DNA of 64,000 nucleotides from Truepera sp. Lineage in GTDB: Bacteria > Deinococcota > Deinococci > Deinococcales > Trueperaceae. Below, one piece after another: positions 8,647 to 16,099 of the stretch. Both the position numbers and the translations under genes were made by a program. The notes under the pieces were generated by a model. It was not told where the DNA came from. It did no database searches and saw only the letters and a list, made by a program, of their open reading frames with translations. The stretch's first letter is position 1. Every line of letters begins with the position of its first letter. The DNA lies in NCBI GenBank assembly GCA_032027045.1, contig JAVSMU010000001.1:110345-174344 (forward strand), in the 5' to 3' direction.

Positions 8647-9020
8647 GCGGGTAAAGACTCAAGGCGCGATGCTCGAATGCGTTGTAGCGGTTATTAGCAC
8701 AGTACAAGCGGCACAACAAGGAAGCCTCACCAGAAGAAGTGGGCCGGCCAGGTCATCGCTTATTCCGCGATGGCGTCACATTTGCCACAATCAACTGCTC
8801 TTCATCCGAGGTCGTCATGTCGCTGTGTCGTTCTCTGGGCAGGCCTCAGTGGGCCCATCCAGATGATTTGGTGGTGTTGCCGTTCGAACCGTCGCCTTTA
8901 CGTCCTCAGGCCCGGCCTTGCCCGTGTCCTGTCGGTCAACGATGGCTGCCGCGAGTGCCTCTTGTCCGTCACCCCGCCCAGCAACTCAAGCAACTCAAGG
9001 TCATTTGTCCGTTCTGCACA
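8647..9020. other. Gene-poor spacer before the sulfur operon
   Basis: No recognisable gene. Overlapping open frames on the plus strand give compositionally odd, Cys/Pro/Arg-rich products without family resemblance. A decayed gene cannot be excluded. No CsoR/CstR-type repressor gene was found here. Confidence 0.4.
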
Positions 9021-9021
9021 G

Positions 9022-9041
9022 AAACCCCCCGGGGGTATCCT
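9022..9041 (+). promoter_or_regulatory. CsoR/CstR-type operator overlapping a -10 box
   Basis: The core ACCCCCCGGGGGT (9024-9036) is a perfect dyad around a central C and is followed by ATCC. C-rich/G-rich arms flanked by A/T are the hallmark of operators bound by the CsoR family, whose CstR branch senses persulfides. TATCCT (9036-9041) overlaps the right arm and could be the -10 box, so binding would block RNA polymerase. The controlled genes are DsrE-, TusA- and SQR-like, as for known CstR regulons. Confidence 0.6.
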
Positions 9042-9058
9042 TCGGTGATCGCACGAGG

Positions 9059-9082
9059 CTGCCTACCGGCTCAGGTAGGCAG
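9059..9082 (+). promoter_or_regulatory. 5'-UTR hairpin upstream of dsrE-like gene
   Basis: CTGCCTACC (9059-9067) pairs perfectly with GGTAGGCAG (9074-9082) around a 6-nt loop, ending about 12 bases before the GGAGGG ribosome-binding site. It has no U-tract. It may protect the mRNA 5' end or modulate translation. Confidence 0.5.
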
Positions 9083-9103
9083 TAGCGCCATCGGAGGGTT
9101 TCA

Positions 9104-9523
9104 ATGAACCAGAAGTACAACATCATCGTCATGAACGGCACCGTAGACAAGCTCATCGCGATGGCGACCATCGTGTCGGGCGCAGTCGCTATGGGCAAGG
9201 AGGTCACGCTGTTCGTGACGTTCTGGGGCCTGATGGCGTTCAAGAAGGGGGCGTGGCAGGACCCGGCCCAGCAGAAGCTGCCCGCCGAGTACGCCGAGTT
9301 CGCTCCCATGATGACCGAGGCGATGCAGAAGCACGGCGTGGCCCCCTGGATGCAGACCTTGCGCACCGCCAAGGAGCTGGGAGAGGTCAAGGTCTACGCC
9401 TGCAGCATGACCAAGGACCTGTTCGGCATGGAGCTCGAGCACCTCGAAGATGTCGTCGACGGTGAGAAGGGCGTAGCCGGCTTCATCGCCGACTCCGAAG
9501 GCGCCGAGGTGCTGGTCTTCTGA
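9104..9523 (+). CDS. DsrE/DsrF-like sulfur carrier
   Basis: 139-aa DsrE/F/H superfamily protein (DsrE2/peroxiredoxin-like group). The N-terminus NIIVMNGTVDKLIAMATIVS and the hydrophobic strand VTLFVTFWGLMAF are typical, and Cys100 in VYACSMTKDLFG is the likely persulfide-carrying residue. Family members relay sulfane sulfur with TusA during sulfide, thiosulfate or persulfide oxidation. GGAGGG precedes the ATG. First gene of a four-gene plus-strand operon with a TusA-like, an SQR-like and a DUF1641 gene, behind the C5/G5 operator. Confidence 0.87.
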   Translation: MNQKYNIIVMNGTVDKLIAMATIVSGAVAMGKEVTLFVTFWGLMAFKKGAWQDPAQQKLPAEYAEFAPMMTEAMQKHGVAPWMQTLRTAKELGEVKVYACSMTKDLFGMELEHLEDVVDGEKGVAGFIADSEGAEVLVF

Positions 9524-9567
9524 CCGGCACACACTCCACCTCCAACGCGAAAGGACGTACCGCTACC

Positions 9568-9807
9568 ATGCCCGAAGTCACCATCCGTCAAGAGATAGAC
9601 GCCCGCGGCAGCGCATGCCCCGGACCCCTAATGGAACTGATCCGTGGCATCAAGGCCTCCACGGTCGGCGAGGCCGTGGCCGTGCTCTCCAGCGACCCGG
9701 GCTCCAACAAGGACATCCCCGAGTGGGTACAGAAGATCGGCTATGAGCTGGTCGAGTCGTCCGACATGGGCGAGTACAGCCGCTTCGTCGTGCGCAAGAC
9801 CAAGTAG
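9568..9807 (+). CDS. TusA-like sulfurtransferase
   Basis: 79 aa, the usual size of TusA/SirA-like proteins. The signature CPGPL near residue 17 (DARGSACPGPLMELIRGIK) supplies the single cysteine that carries persulfide sulfur; the C-terminal strand GEYSRFVVRKTK completes the two-layer fold. It probably passes sulfur to or from the DsrE-like partner 45 bp upstream. GAAAGGA precedes the start. Confidence 0.9.
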   Translation: MPEVTIRQEIDARGSACPGPLMELIRGIKASTVGEAVAVLSSDPGSNKDIPEWVQKIGYELVESSDMGEYSRFVVRKTK

Positions 9808-9864
9808 GAACGCAGGCCCGGATCGCGCTCGGTCCTTATCGAGCGTGATCCGCATGGAGGCGCG

Positions 9865-11004
9865 ATGCACAAGATCGTCATCATAGGGGGTGGTCCCGGT
9901 GGGACCATCACCGCCAACCATCTTGCCGAGAGGCTCGAAGCGGAGATCCGCCGGGGCGACGTGAGCGTCACGCTGCTGACGGACAAGCCCGACCAGGTGT
10001 ACAAGCCGGGCTTCCTGTACTTGGCCCTAGGGAAGGGGGAACCGCAGGCGCTCCGCCGGCCCGTGCGCGAGCTGGTGGCCCCCACGATAGGCGTGCACAT
10101 CGGAAAGGTGGAGAGGGTCGACACCGAGCTGCGCCGGGTGATGGTCGAGAAGGGTGGCAGCCACGACTACGACCAACTGATCATCGCCAGTGGCACGCGA
10201 CTCGACCCAGAGGCCACCCCCGGTCTGGTGGAAGCGGGCGACTGGTTCTACGACGAGGCTTCCGCGCTCAAGTTGCATGAGAAGCTCGAGGCGCTGACAC
10301 AAGGCCGCGTGGTGGTATCGGTCATAGGCGTTCCGCACATGTGCCCGGTCGCGCCGCTGGAGATCACGTTCATGCTCGACGATTGGCTGCGTCGGCGTGG
10401 CCGGCGGGACGACGTGGAGCTCGTGTACACGTTCCCGATCAACCGCATCCATTCCATCCCCGAGGTGGCGGCATGGGCCAAACCCGAGTTCGCCGAGCGC
10501 GGCGTCGTCATGGAGACGTTCTTCAACGCGGAAACCGTCGACCCGGAAGAAAAGGTGCTTACCAGCATGGAAGGCACCGAACTCCAGTTCGACGTGCTCG
10601 TCGCCATCCCCGAGCACCGAAGCGCGCGGTACCTCGAGACCTCCGGCCTCACCCTGGCGGGCTGGGTGCCCACCGATCGCGCCACCCTGGCCGTGAAGGG
10701 TCAGGACGGAATCTGGGCGCTGGGTGACACCACCGACCTGTCCGTCTCGAAAGCCGGGTCGGTGGCGCACTACCAGGCCTCCGTGGTGGCGAAGAACGTC
10801 GCCGCACGCGTGCACGGCAAGGCACCGGCCGCTAGGTACGACGGCAAGACCATCTGCTTCATCGAGGCCGGCCTCGATAGCGCCACCTTCATCGAGTTCG
10901 ACTACGTGCGCCCGCCATCGGTGCAGTCCGCAACGAAGCTGATCCATTGGGTGAAGCTCGCGTACAACAACGCGTACTGGCTGACCGCCAAGGGGCTGCT
11001 CTGA
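9865..11004 (+). CDS. Sulfide:quinone oxidoreductase-like flavoprotein
   Basis: 379 aa. The N-terminus HKIVIIGGGPGG is the FAD dinucleotide fold; IIASGTRL and GIWALGDTTD are the conserved second and third FAD-contact segments. Only two cysteines are seen, Cys160 (GVPHMCPVAP) and Cys331 (KTICFIEAG). They lie close to the catalytic cysteine pair of sulfide:quinone oxidoreductases, which form a bridging polysulfide. The C-terminal amphipathic stretch (VKLAYNNAYWLTAKGLL) may anchor the protein at the membrane for quinone reduction. Operon context with DsrE- and TusA-like carriers supports sulfide/persulfide oxidation. A related NAD(P)/FAD oxidoreductase function remains possible. Confidence 0.83.
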   Translation: MHKIVIIGGGPGGTITANHLAERLEAEIRRGDVSVTLLTDKPDQVYKPGFLYLALGKGEPQALRRPVRELVAPTIGVHIGKVERVDTELRRVMVEKGGSHDYDQLIIASGTRLDPEATPGLVEAGDWFYDEASALKLHEKLEALTQGRVVVSVIGVPHMCPVAPLEITFMLDDWLRRRGRRDDVELVYTFPINRIHSIPEVAAWAKPEFAERGVVMETFFNAETVDPEEKVLTSMEGTELQFDVLVAIPEHRSARYLETSGLTLAGWVPTDRATLAVKGQDGIWALGDTTDLSVSKAGSVAHYQASVVAKNVAARVHGKAPAARYDGKTICFIEAGLDSATFIEFDYVRPPSVQSATKLIHWVKLAYNNAYWLTAKGLL

Positions 11005-11646
11005 ATGGCAGCGGACGTGGAGACCAACTTGGCCGGTAGCGGCGCCGCCCAAGGTCCCGCCTCGAGCGCCGCCGAGGCGAAACTGGACATGCTGCTCGAG
11101 CGGCTCGACGCCATCGAGGCGCGCCTCCAGGCGCAAGACACCGGTCTGAGGGCCGAGTTGTCGCAGCCCGTGCGCCTCGCCATGGCCGGCATGACCGACG
11201 ACATGGTCGTGAGCCTGGTGCAGCGCGTCACGAAGCTGGCGGAGGTCGTGCTCGACCCCGGCGTCGCGGCTCTGCTCGAGCGCTTCAAAGAGCCGGAAGT
11301 GACCGAGACGCTTGAGCGAGTGACCGACCCGCAGGTGCTGGAGGCCATCCGCGGCCTGACCGGCGCGCTGACGCTCGTGCAGGGCGCGATGACCGATGAC
11401 ATGATCCAGGGTCTCGTACGGAAAGTCTCCGTCCTCGGCGAACTGGCACTGGACCCGTTCGTGCTGGACGCGATAAAGGTGCTGGCACGGGCACTCAAGG
11501 CCGGCCAGGCGCAGTATCCGGACGTGAAGGTGCCCCCGGTCGGTGGGATCTTCGCCGCACTGCGCGAAGCGAACGATCCCGATACGAGGCGCGTGGTCGC
11601 GTTCGCACTGGCTGTGACGAAGAGCCTCGGCGAGGAGTTCCGCTGA
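11005..11646 (+). CDS. DUF1641-domain protein
   Basis: 213 aa; the ATG directly follows the TGA of the SQR-like gene, so the two are translationally coupled. The first 60 residues are polar with a likely coiled coil (LDMLLERLDAIEARLQAQ). The body holds two internal copies of MTDDM(V/I)..LV(Q/R)(R/K)V..L.E(V/L).LDP followed by short helices, the DUF1641 pattern. DUF1641 proteins are repeatedly found beside SQR-like flavoproteins and some formate dehydrogenases; their biochemical role is not established. It may be a scaffold or regulator of the SQR partner. Confidence 0.8.
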   Translation: MAADVETNLAGSGAAQGPASSAAEAKLDMLLERLDAIEARLQAQDTGLRAELSQPVRLAMAGMTDDMVVSLVQRVTKLAEVVLDPGVAALLERFKEPEVTETLERVTDPQVLEAIRGLTGALTLVQGAMTDDMIQGLVRKVSVLGELALDPFVLDAIKVLARALKAGQAQYPDVKVPPVGGIFAALREANDPDTRRVVAFALAVTKSLGEEFR

Positions 11647-11662
11647 GGCGCCGCCTCGCGCC

Positions 11663-11810
11663 GGTCGCGCTGCGGTTCTTGGGGCGCGACTTCTGAGCGC
11701 GTGGTCGTCGTCGACGTCGACCCGGTCACACTGCACTCCTGGGCGCGACGGTGCCACCGGGGCGCTGAGCGCCCTCGGGCTGGGTCGCGCTGCACGATTG
11801 ACGGCGCGAC
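11663..11810. repeat. Three diverged stem-loop repeats downstream of the sulfur operon
   Basis: Three related units of about 27 bp start at 11663, 11724 and 11783, roughly 60 bp apart. Each begins GGTCGCGCTGC or GGTCACACTGC and ends GGCGCGAC. The first and third fold as GTCGCGC...GCGCGAC hairpins; the middle one has lost pairing. They occupy the gap between two convergent genes. A role in termination or transcript protection is possible, but no U-tract follows. Confidence 0.5.
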
Positions 11811-11839
11811 CCCTCGCCTAGCTTCGTCAATGGCTGACT

Positions 11840-12313
11840 CTAGAGTGGCGGTCCCGTAACGCGCATGCCGTGGCGGGCGAACAAGGCCTTCATCTCCTCG
11901 GTGGGCGCAGCTCCCTTCATGGCGCACGCTTCGTCGAAGAACGCCTCCATGTCGCCGGCGGGGGTGAAGGCCACGATCATGCGGCCGGGTGCGTCGGCGA
12001 CGAGTGCCCAGGTGTGCGGCACCCCGCGTGGAGCGAGCAGGGAGTCGCCGGGGCCGAGTTCGTGCCGGGTGCCGTCCACCTCGATCACGTAACTGCCGGT
12101 AAGGACGTAGAACCACTCCTCCTGGGCCAGGTGAACGTGCCGAGCCGGGCCGCCCAGGTGAGCGTTGTGCTGCTCGAGAACGAACAGCCCGCCTGAAGTG
12201 TCGGCGGTGGTGGTCTTGACGGTGAACGGCATGACGCCGAACACGCTGCGGTTGCGGCCAAAGCGGTCGGCGTTGGCGGGAACGAAAGTCGCCTTGCTTG
12301 GTACGTCGGCCAT
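11840..12313 (-). CDS. Cupin-domain protein
   Basis: 157-aa single-domain cupin. Motif 1 is GGPARHVHLAQEEWFYVLTG (metal ligands His-x-His-x-Glu pattern) and motif 2 is LGPGDSLLAPRGVPHTWALV with the second-half His. The start at 12313 follows GGTGGAG; longer readings upstream are not needed. Cupins bind a metal and serve as small oxygenases, isomerases or binding proteins; the substrate cannot be told. It ends tail-to-tail with the sulfur operon. Confidence 0.82.
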   Translation of the reverse strand: MADVPSKATFVPANADRFGRNRSVFGVMPFTVKTTTADTSGGLFVLEQHNAHLGGPARHVHLAQEEWFYVLTGSYVIEVDGTRHELGPGDSLLAPRGVPHTWALVADAPGRMIVAFTPAGDMEAFFDEACAMKGAAPTEEMKALFARHGMRVTGPPL

Positions 12314-12467
12314 GGTGCGCTCCACCTTCTGCGTTGGCAGTGAACCGGCGCGGCCCCCTCGCCAGTCACGCCTCCGGATTATTCGTGGTCGATGAGTGGA
12401 CCACTTAAGCAGCTTCCACCAATTCTCGCGGCCCTGCGGTGAGCACGCGCACCGGGCCCCGCCCCGC

Positions 12468-13493
12468 TCAGCGCCACCCCAACCCGGGCGCAACGTGGTT
12501 GATCACGGCTTCGATGGTGTGGGCGCAGTAGTCGACGCCAAGCTGGTTCGGGACCGTGAGCAGCAGCGTGTCCGCCTCGGCGATGGCCTCGTCCTCGGCC
12601 AACTGCTCGATGAGCACGTCGGGCTCGGCGGCGTAACTGCGCCCGAAGATGGCGCGCGTCTTCTCGTCGAGGTAGCCGATCTGATCGGTGTCGTTCTGGC
12701 CGCGGCCGAAGTAGGCTCGGTCGCGGTCGTCAACCAGGGCGAAGATGCTGCGGCTCACCGACACGCGCGGTTCACCCGCGTGCCCGGCGGCATGCCAGGC
12801 CTCGCGAAACACCCGGATCTGTTCGGCCTGCTGCACGTGGAACGGCTTTCCCGACTCGTCGAACTTGAGGGTCGAGCTCTGTAGGTTCATGCCGAGGCCG
12901 CCGGCCCAGGCGGCGGTGGCGTTGGATCCCGCTCCCCACCAGATCCGCTCGCGCAGCCCTTCGGAGTGGGGCTCGACGCGCAGCAGGCCAGGCGGGTTGG
13001 CGAACATGGGGCGTGGGCTGGGCTGCGCGAAGCCCTCGCCGCGCAGCACGTCGAGGAAGGTGGCGGCGTGGCGCCGCGCCATGTCGGCGTCGTCTTCGCC
13101 CTCGGCCGGCGCGTAACCGAAGTAACGCCAACCATCGACCACCTGCTCCGGCGACCCGCGGCTGATGCCTAGTTGCAGCCGCCCTCCCGCTATGAGGTCC
13201 GCGGCGCCCGCGTCCTCGGCCATGTACAGCGGGTTCTCGTAACGCATGTCGATGACGGCGGTGCCGATCTCGATGCGCGAGGTCCTGGCGCCGACGGCTG
13301 CCAGCAGCGGGAACGGTGAGCCGAGCTGGCGCGCGAAGTGGTGCACGCGGAAGTAGGCGCCGTCGGCGCCCAGCTCCTCGGCGGCGACGGCCAACTCGAT
13401 CGATTGCAGCAGGGCGTCGGACGCGGAGCGTGTCTGCGAGTTGGGTGACGGCGTCCAGTGCCCGAACGAGAGGAAACCGATCTTCTTCGCCAT
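12468..13493 (-). CDS. LLM-class flavin-dependent oxidoreductase
   Basis: 341 aa. The bacterial luciferase-like (LLM) TIM barrel is evident: KKIGFLSFGHW at the N-terminus, AEELGADGAYFRVHHFARQ, the SRIEIGTAVIDMRYENPLYMAEDAG segment and GGRLQLGISRGSPEQVVDG. These enzymes use reduced FMN or F420. No neighbouring flavin reductase was seen. An in-frame GTG six codons upstream is an alternative start. The gene runs in the same direction as the GNAT, DUF1697 and CAP-domain genes, perhaps loosely co-transcribed. Confidence 0.85.
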   Translation of the reverse strand: MAKKIGFLSFGHWTPSPNSQTRSASDALLQSIELAVAAEELGADGAYFRVHHFARQLGSPFPLLAAVGARTSRIEIGTAVIDMRYENPLYMAEDAGAADLIAGGRLQLGISRGSPEQVVDGWRYFGYAPAEGEDDADMARRHAATFLDVLRGEGFAQPSPRPMFANPPGLLRVEPHSEGLRERIWWGAGSNATAAWAGGLGMNLQSSTLKFDESGKPFHVQQAEQIRVFREAWHAAGHAGEPRVSVSRSIFALVDDRDRAYFGRGQNDTDQIGYLDEKTRAIFGRSYAAEPDVLIEQLAEDEAIAEADTLLLTVPNQLGVDYCAHTIEAVINHVAPGLGWR

Positions 13494-13543
13494 ATCCCAC
13501 GACTCTGGCACGCCAGTAGCAACGGCCGTGTGATCACGCCGGC

Positions 13544-14164
13544 CTACCCCGCGAACTCGACTCGCATCACTACGCGGTCGGCGGTGGGCCTGCTCACTAC
13601 GCTGAAGCCCGCGTCCGCGAACACGCTGCTGGTACCCACGAACAGGTCGTTGGGGCCGCGCTTGGAGTTGGGCTGTATGTCGATCGGGTAGCCTTCCACC
13701 GCACGCGCGCCGCGGTCACGGGCGTACTCCACCGCTGCGCGCGCCAAGGCGCGGCTGATTCCACGCCGGCGGAAGCCCGCCCGCGTGACGAAGCAGGTGA
13801 CGGTCCACACGCCCTCGTCGGACTTGTCCTCCTCCCGCCCGGTCCACGGCAGGCGTGCCGTGAGGAGGCGCGGGTAAGCGGGTCGCGGTTCGACCGCACA
13901 CCAGCCCACGGGTTCATCGTCCAGGTACGCCACCAGGCCCGTGGTGGTCGACGCTTCGGGGTGAGCGCAGGCCGTCTGTTCGTGCAGCCTGGCGGCGCGT
14001 TCGGCGCGGTTCGTCGAACGCCACTCGGACCTCGGCATCTTGAACCACTGGCACTGGCAACCGGCCGCATCACCACGCTCACCGAAGATCGCCTGCAGGT
14101 CTGCACAGGCCGCCTGGTTTGCCGGAACTATCCTGAGTTGCGGTGCCGTATCCGTAGCCCTCAC
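13544..14164 (-). CDS. GNAT-family N-acetyltransferase
   Basis: 206 aa. The acetyl-CoA-binding motif A is seen as VTCFVTRAGFRRRGISRALARAAVEYARDRGA (R-x-x-G-x-A/G pattern RRRGIS). The N-terminal half holds CQCQWFKMP and GWCAVEPR, typical of the subgroup acting on small molecules or proteins. Starts with GTG. The substrate is not predictable. The stop lies about 50 bp from the LLM gene on the same strand. Confidence 0.8.
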   Translation of the reverse strand: MRATDTAPQLRIVPANQAACADLQAIFGERGDAAGCQCQWFKMPRSEWRSTNRAERAARLHEQTACAHPEASTTTGLVAYLDDEPVGWCAVEPRPAYPRLLTARLPWTGREEDKSDEGVWTVTCFVTRAGFRRRGISRALARAAVEYARDRGARAVEGYPIDIQPNSKRGPNDLFVGTSSVFADAGFSVVSRPTADRVVMRVEFAG

Positions 14165-14181
14165 CCCGTTCTCGTAATGAC

Positions 14182-14751
14182 CTAGCGCTGCGCCATACTC
14201 TCGGCGAGCTTGCGCACGGTGTTCACGTTGCGGGCCGTCATGCGCCGGTAAAGCGGACTACCGGCCAACCTGTCGAGCCCGGTCCGGTTGCTGTCTTGGC
14301 GCAAGTAGTTCCAGACGACGGCGCCGGTGGCGTAGATGACGTGGTCCACACCTTCTCGCGTTGGAAGGAGGTCGAGCGACTCCTCGCCGTGGTACTCGTC
14401 CCACAGGAACAACACTTCGGTTCTCTGCTCGGCGTCGTTGAGCCAGCCGGGTGGGATGTGGCTCACGAGTTCGAGGAGGTCGTCGCGGCTCCGAAGCAAG
14501 ATCGGCGCCGCGAAGCCGAAGCGCTCGGCGAACGCTTTCTCCAGCTCCTCCGCCGTCACCGTCGTCCCCGAGTCGAAGATGACGTTGCCGCTGTTGATGT
14601 AAGTGGTCACGTTGGAGAGGCCGAGGGATTCGAAGTGCGCCTTCAACTGCGCCATGGGCACCATGTTCTTGCCGCCCACGTTTATGCCCCGCAGCAGCGC
14701 GACGTGCGTGCCGGTCGAGTGGCGCCCTTGGTCGTGGGGGCGGCGGGCCAT
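14182..14751 (-). CDS. DUF1697-family protein
   Basis: 189 aa. The family hallmark HVALLRGINVGGKNMVPMAQLKAHFESLGL is followed by YINSGNVIF and, at the C-terminus, RMTARNVNTVRKLAESM. DUF1697 proteins are widespread small cytoplasmic proteins of unknown biochemical function with a ferredoxin-like fold. The first 15 residues are polar and may be extra. It lies 17 bp upstream of the GNAT gene. Confidence 0.85.
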   Translation of the reverse strand: MARRPHDQGRHSTGTHVALLRGINVGGKNMVPMAQLKAHFESLGLSNVTTYINSGNVIFDSGTTVTAEELEKAFAERFGFAAPILLRSRDDLLELVSHIPPGWLNDAEQRTEVLFLWDEYHGEESLDLLPTREGVDHVIYATGAVVWNYLRQDSNRTGLDRLAGSPLYRRMTARNVNTVRKLAESMAQR

Positions 14752-14759
14752 GCGCCAGC

Positions 14760-15248
14760 TTAGCGGGTCGGGGCGGGTCGGGCCAGCACCAGCGTCCAGT
14801 AGTTGCCGGCGCGTGCGCCTCCCAGCTCCGTGAAGGCCGGATTCATGATGTTCCGGCAGTGGCCCGGGCTGTTAAGCCAGCCTGTCACCACGCTGTCGGG
14901 GCTACCGTAGCCGGCTGCGGCGTTCTCGCCCCAGGTCGCCGCCTTGTAGCCGGTGCGCGCGATGCGCTGACCGGGATTGCTGCCATCGGCGCCGGTGTGC
15001 GACAGGACTCCGCGGGCCAGCATGTCCTCACTATGGGCCTGAGCGGCCTGAACGAGGAGCAGGTCCAGGCTCAGGCGCGACACGGCCGGGTAGAAGGTGT
15101 TGCCACAGGTGGTGCCCTTGGCGCGGGCAGCGTTCACGCCGTTGAGAAGCTGCTGAGCGGTGGTGAGCTGCTCGGGCGTGACCGCACTGGTTCCGCACGC
15201 CCCCAAGAGCCATGCCAAGGCGATGACAAGAGCGAGGCGTAACCGCAT
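14760..15248 (-). CDS. CAP-domain (SCP-like) lipoprotein
   Basis: 162 aa. The N-terminal MRLRLALVIALAWLLGACG is a lipoprotein signal with LGAC lipobox. The mature part is an SCP/CAP domain: LLNGVNAARAKGTTCG, the HSEDMLARGVLSHTGADGSNPGQRI segment with CAP-site His/Glu-type residues, GENAAAGYGSPDSVVTGWLNSPGHCRNIMNP and YWTLVLARP. Bacterial CAP proteins are extracytoplasmic and mostly uncharacterised. The start at 15248 is chosen from the signal peptide; ATG 15275 is possible. Confidence 0.85.
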   Translation of the reverse strand: MRLRLALVIALAWLLGACGTSAVTPEQLTTAQQLLNGVNAARAKGTTCGNTFYPAVSRLSLDLLLVQAAQAHSEDMLARGVLSHTGADGSNPGQRIARTGYKAATWGENAAAGYGSPDSVVTGWLNSPGHCRNIMNPAFTELGGARAGNYWTLVLARPAPTR

Positions 15249-15555
15249 CCAGAGATGGTAGTGGTCGGACTTCATGGCGGGTGTGAGATGTCCACGCGCT
15301 TGCCCGTTGGCCGGCATTCACCAGACGCGATTGTCGATCCAGGACGCCGTGCCTTGCCCACCCCGCAGGCACTGGCCAGGTGGTCGAGGGCCGCATCGTG
15401 GTTTGGCGATACTGACGGTTCACGAGCGAGTCGTCGCAGTGCCGTATTCACTTATCACCGCGCAGTAACACCAGACCGGCCGGTCGAGCTACGCGCGCCT
15501 ATGCTGAAACCGTGGCGGCGCCCAGATCCGGGCGGCCCTGCCACGGAGGAGCACC
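15249..15555. other. Divergent intergenic region
   Basis: 307 bp between the CAP-domain gene (minus) and the CBM48-like gene (plus). It should hold both promoters, but no clear -35/-10 pair, dyad or small gene stands out. Confidence 0.4.
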
Positions 15556-15873
15556 ATGGTCACGATCGGCGTCGATAAGAGAAGCCAGCGGGCTCGCGTC
15601 CGCTTCGTGCTACCTGCGGGGGTGGAGGCCGAGGCGGCAAGCGTCGTGGGCGATTTCAACGAGTGGGACGAGTCGGCAACGCAGATGAAGCGCTTGAAGA
15701 ACGGCGACTGGGTTGCAACCTTGCTACTGCCGAGAGGAGAGAGGTTCGAGTTCCGTTACCGACTGCGCCAAGGCGAGGGCACGAAAGGCGGCGCAGTAGC
15801 GTGGGTAAACGACGACAGCTGCGAGTCCTGCGCCAACGCTTTCGGGGAGGACAACAGCGTTTTGCGGACCTGA
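15556..15873 (+). CDS. Isoamylase N-terminal/CBM48-like protein
   Basis: 105 aa. The segment VRFVLPAGVEAEAASVVGDFNEWDESATQMKRL...WVATLLLPRGERFEFRYRL is a glycogen-binding (CBM48/early-set) fold with the diagnostic GDFN.W. No catalytic domain follows, so this is a stand-alone carbohydrate-binding-like protein; similar short proteins are common in bacteria. GGAGGA precedes the ATG. The tail contains two cysteines (CESC). The partner is unknown. Confidence 0.8.
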   Translation: MVTIGVDKRSQRARVRFVLPAGVEAEAASVVGDFNEWDESATQMKRLKNGDWVATLLLPRGERFEFRYRLRQGEGTKGGAVAWVNDDSCESCANAFGEDNSVLRT

Positions 15874-16099
15874 GCCAACCGGCTGCGACCGGGCAGGCGG
15901 GAACCCCCGCCTCGAAGAGCAGAGCTTCTTGATCGTGCCCGGCGTCGCCAGTCTGGCTGCACCTTCCCGGGAGACGGTTATTCTGTTGGGCGCGCGCCTG
16001 CTGAGCTAGTGCCAGGCCGCAGCCGGGCGCCTGCGCGCTCGGGACTGTCGTGGTCGTGGCGCTGCTAGCCCAACCGGACACGACTCAGGAGGCGCGAGC

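Noticed and set aside
10027-11757. 576-codon minus-strand frame over the sulfur operon
   Set aside because: His/Arg-rich shadow of the SQR-like and DUF1641 genes without any domain.
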